Source of the DNA: Rhodoferax sp. OV413
Lineage (GTDB): Bacteria > Pseudomonadota > Gammaproteobacteria > Burkholderiales > Burkholderiaceae_C
Assembly: GCF_900104385.1 (NCBI RefSeq)
Contig: NZ_FNJA01000001.1
Span: 62,001 to 126,000 of the forward strand
Direction: 5' to 3'
Length of the DNA: 64,000 nucleotides
The notes under the pieces are model-generated. The model searched no databases. It was not told the DNA's origin and saw only the letters and a program-made list of their open reading frames with translations. How positions within the stretch are numbered: the first letter of the stretch is position 1; every line of letters begins with the position of its first letter. The position numbers and the translations under genes are program-made. Positions 19,699-26,565 of the stretch are shown here, in pieces.

Positions 19699-21325
19699 CG
19701 CAAAAGCCGTCGATAAAGCCGGCGGCAGCTTCGCCCCACTGGCCCAACCGGTGTTCGCCGTGTTGTGGGTTGCCACGGTGCTTGGCAACATCGGCAGCTT
19801 CATGCGCGACGTGGCCAGTTCGTGGATGGTCACCGAACTGTCGGCCAGCCCGGCTGCGGTGTCGCTGATACAGACCGCGGCAACCTTGCCGATCTTCCTG
19901 CTGGCGATCCCTGCCGGCGTCTTGTCGGATATTTTGGACAGGCGCCGCTTCCTGATCGGCGTGCAGATACTGTTGGCCTGCGTCAGCGGTACCTTGCTGT
20001 GGCTGTCCAAGACCAATGCCTTGACCGTCGAATACCTGGTGGCGCTGACCTTCGTCGGTGGCATTGGCGCTGCGCTGATGGGGCCGACCTGGCAGTCCAT
20101 CGTGCCCGAATTCGTGCCGCGCAAAGACCTCAAGAACGCCGTGGCGTTGAACTCGCTCGGCATCAACGTGGCGCGTGCGGTGGGGCCGGCCGCGGGCGGG
20201 TTATTGCTCGCGAGTTTTGGTGCCAGCATGGCCTATGGCGCCGATGTGTTGAGCTATGTGTTTGTGATCGCCGCGCTGCTGTGGTGGAAGCGACCGGCTA
20301 CCGTGGATACCGGTTTGTCGGAACAGTTCTTCGGTGCATTCCGCGCAGGCTTGCGTTATGCCAAGGCTAGCCGTGAACTGCATGTAGTGCTGCTGCGCGC
20401 CGCTGTGTTTTTTCTGTTCGCCAGCTCAGTATGGGCGCTGTTACCGCTGGTATCGCGGCGCATGCTGCATGGCACGGCCGGCTTCTATGGCGTCATGCTC
20501 GGTGCCGTTGGCGCAGGGGCGATTCTTGGCGCCTTGTTGTTGCCCAGGATGCGTCAGCGCCTGGATGCCGATGGCCTGGTGTTTACCGCATCGGTCCTGA
20601 GCGCTAGCGTGATGGGTGTGCTGGCGCTCGCGCCTCCGCAGTGGGTGGCGGTGCTTCTGATGCTGGTGCTCGGCATGGGCTGGATCATTGCGTTGACCAC
20701 GCTCAATGGCGTGGCCCAGGCGGTGTTGCCCAACTGGGTGCGCGGCCGCGGCCTGGCGATCTACCTCATGGTGTTTAACGGCGCCATGGCAGCGGGCAGC
20801 CTGAGTTGGGGCCTGGTAGCGCAGGAGATTGGTATTCCGGCGACGCTGCTGGCCGGTGGCGTGGGCCTGCTGGTGGTGGCCGTGATTTTTCACCGGGTGA
20901 AGCTGCCCACCGGCGAAGCCGATCTGCAGGCCTCGAACCATTGGCCTGAGCCGATGCTGACCGAGCCCGTGGCACACGATCGTGGTCCGGTGCTGGTCCA
21001 GATCGAATACCGCATACGCAAGCAGCATATCCCCGCGTTTTTGCAGGCCATGCGCCATGTGGCTCAGGAAAGGCGGCGCGACGGCGCCTATGCCTGGGGT
21101 GTGGCTGAACACACGGGTGAGCCCGAGCGGGTGATCGAGTGGTTCATGGTCGAGTCCTGGGCCGAGCATCTGCGCCAGCACCGCCGGGTGTCCAAGGCAG
21201 ATGCCGATATGCAAAGCGAGGCATTGGCCTTCCAGATCGGGCCGGACAAACCGATGGTGCACCACTTTTTAGCGCTGGACATGGCCCATGCTCGCGCTGC
21301 TGCCGCAGACAAGGGAGTCGCATGA
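19688..21325 (+). CDS. MFS transporter with C-terminal monooxygenase-like domain
   Basis: 545-aa protein of the MFS_3 (EntS/transmembrane secretion effector) type. Residues 20-415 contain the transporter with the motif GVLSDILDRRRF. Residues about 430-540 form an antibiotic-biosynthesis-monooxygenase-like alpha/beta module (VLVQIEYRIRKQHIPAFLQAM...), a known fusion in this family. The ATG at 19688 follows GGAGG and overlaps the DoxX gene by 11 bp. It lies in the LysR/pirin-linked series and probably exports or imports a small organic molecule handled by the neighbouring hydrolases. Confidence 0.92.
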   Translation: MSDNAKAVDKAGGSFAPLAQPVFAVLWVATVLGNIGSFMRDVASSWMVTELSASPAAVSLIQTAATLPIFLLAIPAGVLSDILDRRRFLIGVQILLACVSGTLLWLSKTNALTVEYLVALTFVGGIGAALMGPTWQSIVPEFVPRKDLKNAVALNSLGINVARAVGPAAGGLLLASFGASMAYGADVLSYVFVIAALLWWKRPATVDTGLSEQFFGAFRAGLRYAKASRELHVVLLRAAVFFLFASSVWALLPLVSRRMLHGTAGFYGVMLGAVGAGAILGALLLPRMRQRLDADGLVFTASVLSASVMGVLALAPPQWVAVLLMLVLGMGWIIALTTLNGVAQAVLPNWVRGRGLAIYLMVFNGAMAAGSLSWGLVAQEIGIPATLLAGGVGLLVVAVIFHRVKLPTGEADLQASNHWPEPMLTEPVAHDRGPVLVQIEYRIRKQHIPAFLQAMRHVAQERRRDGAYAWGVAEHTGEPERVIEWFMVESWAEHLRQHRRVSKADADMQSEALAFQIGPDKPMVHHFLALDMAHARAAAADKGVA

Positions 21326-22305
21326 GCCAAGAAATCATGCCTATGCCGGCCGTCGAAAAGCCACTCTTGGCGCGCCTGTCCATCTCCATGTTTTCCATGG
21401 TGATGGGCATCGGCGGTCTGGCCAATGCCTGGGCGGCCGCACACCGGGTGTTTGGCCTGCCTTTGCTCATCAGCCAAATCTTGTTGTTCATCGCCGTGCT
21501 CAGCTTCGTGGTGCTGGTGTTGCTGCACCTGGCCAAGCTGCGGTTTTGCTTTGCCGAGGTGATGGAGGAGTTTGCGCACCCGGTGCGGTCGAGCTTCTTC
21601 CCGGCGGTGTCGGTGGCCATGGTGGTGTTGTCGATTGGTATTCGCGCGTATTCCTGGGCCTTGGCCGATGCACTGTGGTGGATAGGCGCGGGCATGCATT
21701 TCCTATTCGCCGTGACCCTGATCCGGCGCTGGATCTTGCACGCCCAGGACGAAGGCGTGCTCACGCCGGCCTGGTTTATCCCGGTGGTGGGCAACATCTT
21801 GGTGCCGGTAGGCGGTGTGCCGCTGGGCCACGTGGAAATCAGCTGGTTCTTCTTTTCCATCGGGCTGATTCTGTGGCTGTCGTTCTTCACCATCGTGCTG
21901 CACCGTGTGCTGTTTGTGCCTGCGATGAGCCAGCGCAGCATGCCTACGCTGTTCATTCTGCTGGCGCCGCCGTCCATCGGTTTGTCAGCCTATCTTGCGT
22001 TTACTGGCGGGCAGGCCGGTGCGCTGGGTGACATGCTGTACTGCCTGGCATTGTTCATCGCCATCCTGCTGGCCAGTCTGGGCCGGCATCTGGCCCACGG
22101 CACATTTTTCATGAGCTGGTGGGCCATGACCTTCCCGGCCGATGGTTGGGCCGGTGCCGCGTTGAACTACTACCTGGCGCGCCCCATGCCCTACACCCTG
22201 GTAATCGCCGCCGTAGCGCTCACGGCAGCCACTCTCATCGTGTCATGGATCGCAGTGCGCACGGCGCTGCATATGGCCAGCGGCGCAGCGTTCCGCGAAG
22301 ACTAG
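21322..22305 (+). CDS. SLAC1/TehA-type anion channel family protein
   Basis: 327 aa with about ten transmembrane helices and the family pattern near the N-terminus (MVMGIGGLANAWAAAHRVFGLP). TehA/SLAC1 proteins move anions, and bacterial ones have been linked to tellurite resistance and dicarboxylate or chloride flux. The start ATGA overlaps the MFS stop, so the two are coupled. The window shows no tellurite genes; transport of an organic acid produced by the amidohydrolase series is a possible role (inference). Confidence 0.88.
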   Translation: MSQEIMPMPAVEKPLLARLSISMFSMVMGIGGLANAWAAAHRVFGLPLLISQILLFIAVLSFVVLVLLHLAKLRFCFAEVMEEFAHPVRSSFFPAVSVAMVVLSIGIRAYSWALADALWWIGAGMHFLFAVTLIRRWILHAQDEGVLTPAWFIPVVGNILVPVGGVPLGHVEISWFFFSIGLILWLSFFTIVLHRVLFVPAMSQRSMPTLFILLAPPSIGLSAYLAFTGGQAGALGDMLYCLALFIAILLASLGRHLAHGTFFMSWWAMTFPADGWAGAALNYYLARPMPYTLVIAAVALTAATLIVSWIAVRTALHMASGAAFRED

Positions 22306-22378
22306 GCCCTTGCCCGCTTCCATTCTTTTCTCAACCGCAGCACAAGCCGCTGCAACAACCCTCGGAGATATTTCAAGC

Positions 22379-23215
22379 ATGTCTACTGTTACGACCAAAG
22401 ACGGCGTCCAGATCTTCTACAAAGATTGGGGCCCCAAAAGCGCACAACCCATCATGTTCCACCATGGTTGGCCCCTGTCCAGCGACGATTGGGATGCGCA
22501 GATGCTGTTCTTCATACAGCATGGCTACCGCGTCGTCGCGCACGACCGGCGCGGCCACGGGCGCTCAGCACAGGTGGGCGAGGGTCACGACATGGACCAC
22601 TATGCTGCCGATGCCTTTGCGGTGGTGGAGGCGCTGGACCTGAAGAACGTGGTCCACATCGGTCACTCCACCGGAGGGGGCGAGGTCGCGCGTTACGTTG
22701 CCAAGCACGGCCAGCCCAGCGGCCGCACCGCCAAGGCGGTGTTGGTGAGCGCGGTCCCGCCGTTGATGCTCAAGACGGCCAGCAATCCCGAGGGCCTGTC
22801 CATGGAGGTGTTCGACGGCTTCCGCAAGGGCGTGGCCGAAAACCGCGCGCAAATGTTCATGGATGTGCCTGCAGGGCCGTTCTACGGCTTTAATCGCCCG
22901 GAGGCCAAGGTCTATCCGGGCGTGGTCCAGAACTGGTGGCGCCAGGGCATGATGGGTAGCGCCAAGGCGCATTACGAGGGTATCAAAGCCTTCTCGGAAA
23001 CCGACCAAACCGAGGACTTGAAGGCGATCACCGTGCCCACGCTGGTCCTGCACGGTGACGACGACCAGATCGTACCGATTGCGGACTCCGCCCTGAAGGC
23101 CGTCAAGCTCTTGAAGAACGGCACACTCAAGGTCTACCAAGGCTACCCCCACGGCATGCTGACCACCCAGGCCGACGTGATCAATCCAGACTTGCTGGCT
23201 TTCGTACAGTCGTGA
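22379..23215 (+). CDS. Alpha/beta hydrolase (non-heme chloroperoxidase-like)
   Basis: 278-aa alpha/beta hydrolase of the bromoperoxidase/non-heme haloperoxidase type. The nucleophile elbow is GHSTGGGE with Ser97; the acid lies in LHGDDDQIVPI and the His in YPHGMLTT. HHGWPLSSDDWD forms the oxyanion region. ATG 22379 follows GGAGA by 9 bases; an upstream TTG would add an implausible leader. It is 73 bp after the SLAC1 gene and overlaps the next small gene by 4 bp. The natural reaction is probably ester hydrolysis or perhydrolysis. Confidence 0.94.
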   Translation: MSTVTTKDGVQIFYKDWGPKSAQPIMFHHGWPLSSDDWDAQMLFFIQHGYRVVAHDRRGHGRSAQVGEGHDMDHYAADAFAVVEALDLKNVVHIGHSTGGGEVARYVAKHGQPSGRTAKAVLVSAVPPLMLKTASNPEGLSMEVFDGFRKGVAENRAQMFMDVPAGPFYGFNRPEAKVYPGVVQNWWRQGMMGSAKAHYEGIKAFSETDQTEDLKAITVPTLVLHGDDDQIVPIADSALKAVKLLKNGTLKVYQGYPHGMLTTQADVINPDLLAFVQS

Positions 23216-23574
23216 CGCGCCAGGCGCCCCTGCCACCGGGGGCGCCCGTACCCCCGGGGCAGGAGCACGAGGCGATTCTGCAGGCGCTGGTGGAGGCCTT
23301 GCTGGCGGCGCTGGAAGCCCCGTACCCCCTTGAGAGCCCGTTCATTTGGCAATTGCTGCGGGCGCTGCAAACCCATGTGCTGGCGCAGGTGGGCACGGCC
23401 TACCTTGGCCGCTTGCTGCCGCAGCAGCGGTCTCTGTACCACCGGCTTGCGCTGTCGGTAGTGCTGCTGAAGAGCGATATGTCTCTGCCCGATATTGCCG
23501 CAGCATGCGGCTTCAAGGACGTGCGCCATTTCTCGCGCAGTTTCCGTCGCGTGATGGGCACTCCACCGAGGTAA
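23212..23574 (+). CDS. AraC-type HTH fragment (possible remnant)
   Basis: 120 aa starting with GTG that overlaps the hydrolase stop. Only the second AraC helix-turn-helix is recognisable (MSLPDIAAACGFKDVRHFSRSFRRVMGTPPR). The preceding 80 residues do not look like a first HTH or an AraC effector domain, and the protein stops a few residues earlier than usual. It could be a single-HTH regulator, or the 3' remnant of a larger AraC gene damaged by deletion. A complete AraC gene follows 133 bp downstream. Confidence 0.55.
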   Translation: MTRQAPLPPGAPVPPGQEHEAILQALVEALLAALEAPYPLESPFIWQLLRALQTHVLAQVGTAYLGRLLPQQRSLYHRLALSVVLLKSDMSLPDIAAACGFKDVRHFSRSFRRVMGTPPR

Positions 23575-23599
23575 GCGATATGGGCGATACCCATCGGCT

Positions 23600-23619
23600 G
23601 TGGCTGGTTGTACAGCCAC
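23600..23619 (+). terminator. Hairpin after the AraC-type fragment
   Basis: GTGGCTG (23600-23606) and CAGCCAC (23613-23619) are perfect arms with a 6-base loop, 25 bp after the stop. No T-run follows. A second small inverted repeat CACT/AGTG follows at about 23624-23635, where it could instead be an operator in front of the AraC gene. Confidence 0.35.
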
Positions 23620-23707
23620 TTGCCACTAAAAAGTGCTACCGTACTTACACCTATGCTTCTTGAACTCTCTTCCGCTCTGCCCACTTGCTCGGGCTCAAAG
23701 GCGCGCC

Positions 23708-24622
23708 ATGCGGCTTGAGCATGTGCCAGCTGTGCCGCCGCAGGTGCAAGCCAAGGATTCCCTGGGTTGCGTGGCCAGCCACCTCCACCAAGACCAGGAG
23801 CTGGCCGGCGCGGGTGCACGCTTCTACCGTAAACGCGTCGAAAACCCCGGCCTGAGCCCGGTCTTCACCCCGGCCAGCGACCGCGGCTACCTGGTGGGCA
23901 TTTCGTTGAATGGGGGCCACCGCCGCCGCATCTTCCACGGGCACCATGCGTCCTCGCATGAGTTCGAAGCCAGCGCGGTGTATGTACGGAATTTTGCCGA
24001 CGATTACCGGGCGGATCTGCAAGGGCCGTTCGACTTTTTGCTGGTGGAAATTTCGCGTGAATTTTTCGACAACGCCACCGATGAGCGCGACGGCCGGCGT
24101 GTCACCGGTCTGGAGTGTGTGACCGGCATGCATGACCCGGTGCTGGCCAACCTGGCCCGCGCCATGGCCCCTACGCTGGCGCGGCCGCATGAAGCCAGCA
24201 AGCTGTTTGTGGACCAGATGAGTGTGGCCATGGGCACCTACCTGATCGAACAATACGGTGGTGGGGCGGCGGCGCCATCACCGCGGCGCAACCGGCGCTT
24301 GTCGCGGCAGCACGAGGAGCGCGCCAAAGAAATGCTGCTGGGCAACCTGGACGGCAAGCTGGCGATCAGCGACATCGCCCAGGCCTGCAATCTGTCGCGC
24401 AGCTATTTCACCCGTTCGTTCCAGGAAACCACGGGCCAAACGCCACACCAGTGGCTGATGCAGCAGCGGGTGGAGCTGGCCTGCCGTTTGCTGTCGCACA
24501 GTACGCGCTCGCTGGCCGATATCGCAGCGGGCTGCGGCTTTGCCGACCAGAGCCACTTCACCCGGGTCTTCACCCAGCTGGTAGGGCGCCCGCCTGGCAC
24601 CTGGCGGCGACTGCATGGCTGA
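23708..24622 (+). CDS. AraC-family transcriptional regulator
   Basis: 304 aa. The C-terminal 100 residues contain both AraC helix-turn-helices (LAISDIAQACNLSRSYFTRSFQETTG and RSLADIAAGCGFADQSHFTRVFTQLVGRPPGTWRR). The N-terminal part is an effector-binding domain without a recognised ligand. ATG 23708 is the first in a reasonable position; there is no strong ribosome site. It is followed by an interspersed repeat and a terminator-like hairpin, so it is the end of its transcription unit. The target may be the preceding hydrolase/transport series, but nothing in the sequence proves that. Confidence 0.93.
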   Translation: MRLEHVPAVPPQVQAKDSLGCVASHLHQDQELAGAGARFYRKRVENPGLSPVFTPASDRGYLVGISLNGGHRRRIFHGHHASSHEFEASAVYVRNFADDYRADLQGPFDFLLVEISREFFDNATDERDGRRVTGLECVTGMHDPVLANLARAMAPTLARPHEASKLFVDQMSVAMGTYLIEQYGGGAAAPSPRRNRRLSRQHEERAKEMLLGNLDGKLAISDIAQACNLSRSYFTRSFQETTGQTPHQWLMQQRVELACRLLSHSTRSLADIAAGCGFADQSHFTRVFTQLVGRPPGTWRRLHG

Positions 24623-24644
24623 TCAAGCCATCTTCATAATGCAA

Positions 24645-24692
24645 AAATGATAGCTGCTTGCGCTGATTGAATAAGCGCATAAGGCTTATTTA
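24645..24692 (+). repeat. Interspersed palindromic repeat, copy 3
   Basis: Intergenic copy after the AraC gene: AAAAATGATAGCTGCTTGCGC, then AAGCGCATAAGGCTTATTT. The right half forms its own hairpin AATAAGC/GCTTATT (24670-24690). Confidence 0.7.
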
Positions 24693-24700
24693 ATACCCAA

Positions 24701-24737
24701 CAAAGCCTCTTCCTACCCGGTGTATGGAGAGGCTTTG
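24701..24737 (+). terminator. Terminator-like hairpin after the AraC gene
   Basis: CAAAGCCTCT (24701-24710) pairs perfectly with AGAGGCTTTG (24728-24737), loop 17 bases, followed by TTGTTT. It separates the AraC gene from the iron-uptake block. Confidence 0.6.
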
Positions 24738-24798
24738 TTGTTTGCGCCACGCGGGCGGCCGTGGCCATCCGGCCGGGCAAGGCGCCTGCATCTTCATG

Positions 24799-24823
24799 GA
24801 TAATCGAGATTAATTCTTATTTA
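24799..24823 (+). promoter_or_regulatory. Possible Fur box before the FecI-type sigma gene
   Basis: An AT-rich stretch begins with a perfect Fur hexamer GATAAT and continues GAGATTAATTCTTATTT, within GC-rich surroundings, 35-60 bp upstream of the sigma factor start. Fur control of FecI-type genes is well established. The second and third hexamers match poorly, so the call is tentative. Confidence 0.4.
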
Positions 24824-24857
24824 GATTGGCGCCGCATGCGGGGCCGGCTCTCGCACC

Positions 24858-25364
24858 GTGAACGTCACCCGCTATGCGTCTTTTCCCACTGTCGAAACCC
24901 TGTACGGCGACCACCACGGCTGGCTGCAGGGCTGGTTGCGCCGCAAGCTAGGCAATGCCTGTGACGCGGCCGACCTGGCGCAAGACACCTTTGTGCGCCT
25001 GCTGGCCAAGCGCGAAACGCCTGAGCTGCAAGAGCCGCGCGCCTACCTGAGCACCATCGCCAAAGGGCTGGTGGCCGACTTCTTCCGCCGCCAGGACCTG
25101 GAGCGTGCCTACCTGGAAGTGCTGGCAACTCTGCCGGAAGCCAGCATGCGGTCGCCCGAAACCCGGGCCATCCTGCTTGAAGCCCTGACGGCAATCGACG
25201 CCATGCTCGACGGCATGAAGCCCGTGGTGCGACAGGCCTTTTTGCTGTCTCAGCTCGAAGGCCTGGGCTATGCCGAGATCGCCGAGCAGCTGGGCATCAG
25301 CGTGCGCACCGTCAACAACTACATGTGCAAAGCCATCGAGCATTGCTATCTGCTGGCGCCATGA
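24858..25364 (+). CDS. FecI-type ECF sigma factor
   Basis: 168-aa iron-starvation sigma factor. Region 2 has DLAQDTFVRLLAKRE and region 4 the HTH LSQLEGLGYAEIAEQLGISVRTVNNYM. The GTG at 24858 is the first usable start, 35 bp after a possible Fur box. It overlaps the FecR-type gene by 4 bp (ATGA). With FecR and the STN-domain receptor it forms a cell-surface signalling system: the siderophore-loaded receptor signals through FecR to release the sigma factor, which then transcribes the receptor operon. Confidence 0.95.
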   Translation: MNVTRYASFPTVETLYGDHHGWLQGWLRRKLGNACDAADLAQDTFVRLLAKRETPELQEPRAYLSTIAKGLVADFFRRQDLERAYLEVLATLPEASMRSPETRAILLEALTAIDAMLDGMKPVVRQAFLLSQLEGLGYAEIAEQLGISVRTVNNYMCKAIEHCYLLAP

Positions 25365-26341
25365 CCCCCCAGCCCCGCGACGAAAACGCCTTGCGCCAGG
25401 AAACTGTGGCCTGGTACGCGCGCCTCTGCTCGGGCGAGGCCACCGAGGCCGACCAGCAGGCCTGGCAGCAATGGCACCAGCAGCACCCCGACCACCAGCG
25501 CGCCTGGCAGCGCATCGCCGCCTTTCGCACCGCGGTGCAACGCGTGCCCAGCCGCATCGCCCTGCCTACGCTGCTGGCGGCGGGCCAGAGCCGCCGCCAC
25601 GCGCTGCGCGGCATGGCCGTGCTGGCTGGCACTGGCTTGCTAGGCTACGCCTCGTACCGCACGCTGGCGGAGGGCAAGGACATCTGGCTGGCCGACTACC
25701 GCACCGGCGTGGGCGAGCAGCGCAGCGTGGCGCTGGCCGATGGTTCGCGTATGCTGCTGAACACCGACAGCGCCGCCGATGTGCTGTTCAGCAGCAGCCA
25801 GCGTGTCGTGCGGCTGTGGGCCGGCGAGGTGTTGGTAGAGACAGCCAGCCACCGCGCGCAAGGCGATGCCGCCAGCAACCACCGGCCGTTCACCGTGGCC
25901 ACCCGCCACGGCAGCGTGCGCGCGCTGGGCACCCGCTTCAGCGTGCGCCAGCAGGCTGCGCAGACCACGGTGGCAGTGCTGGCCGATGCGGTAGATATCT
26001 ACCCGCAAGAACTGTCCGGCCGGCCACAGCGAATGCACGCGGGCCAGCAAGCCAGTTTCGATAGCCAGCGCACCACCGCGCCGCAGGCGGTAGACGACAG
26101 CGTGGCCGCCTGGGAATACGGCAGCATCGTGGCCAGCGATTGGCGCCTGGGCGATCTGCTGGCCGAGCTGGCCCGCTACCGGCCCGGCCACCTGGCCTGC
26201 GACCCGGCCGCGGCGAGCCTGCGCGTGTCGGGCGCTTTCCCCATCGCCGATACCGACAAGGCCCTGCGGGTGATTGCCAAATCGCTGCCGGTACGGGTTA
26301 GCCAGCGCACGCGCTACTGGGTGCGGGTCGAAGCGCTCTGA
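25361..26341 (+). CDS. FecR-type anti-sigma/sigma regulator
   Basis: 326-aa inner membrane protein. The N-terminal cytoplasmic part (about 1-85) contains the DUF4880-like helix bundle with WYARLCSGEATEADQQAWQQW. One TM segment follows (about 89-106, LRGMAVLAGTGLLGYASY). The periplasmic FecR domain has the family pattern LADGSRMLLNTDSAADV, and a C-terminal STN-contacting region follows. Start ATGA overlaps the sigma gene. It relays the signal from the TonB-dependent receptor encoded after it. Confidence 0.95.
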   Translation: MTPQPRDENALRQETVAWYARLCSGEATEADQQAWQQWHQQHPDHQRAWQRIAAFRTAVQRVPSRIALPTLLAAGQSRRHALRGMAVLAGTGLLGYASYRTLAEGKDIWLADYRTGVGEQRSVALADGSRMLLNTDSAADVLFSSSQRVVRLWAGEVLVETASHRAQGDAASNHRPFTVATRHGSVRALGTRFSVRQQAAQTTVAVLADAVDIYPQELSGRPQRMHAGQQASFDSQRTTAPQAVDDSVAAWEYGSIVASDWRLGDLLAELARYRPGHLACDPAAASLRVSGAFPIADTDKALRVIAKSLPVRVSQRTRYWVRVEAL

Positions 26342-26378
26342 ACAGTTTTTCTACCGTCACGTACCGTGCGGTTGGTAT

Positions 26379-26435
26379 CAATTTGATAGCTGCTTGCGCA
26401 GTTTCTACCTGTGCTGCGGGGCTATTTCATTCTCA
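26379..26435 (+). repeat. Interspersed palindromic repeat, copy 4
   Basis: Intergenic copy between the FecR-type and receptor genes: CAATTTGATAGCTGCTTGCG, then ACCTGTGCTGCGGGGCTATTTC. Its position between regulator and receptor may affect read-through. Confidence 0.7.
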
Positions 26436-26565
26436 ATTCAGCCGTCGCAGGCTGTGGTGGCTGAAAAATATTTTGCAAACAAGTTGCATGTTTTTGCATC
26501 TCGTACGGCCTACCCATTAGGAGCACATCCACCGCACCCCGTTTTTATCTTTCTCAAGGCCATCC

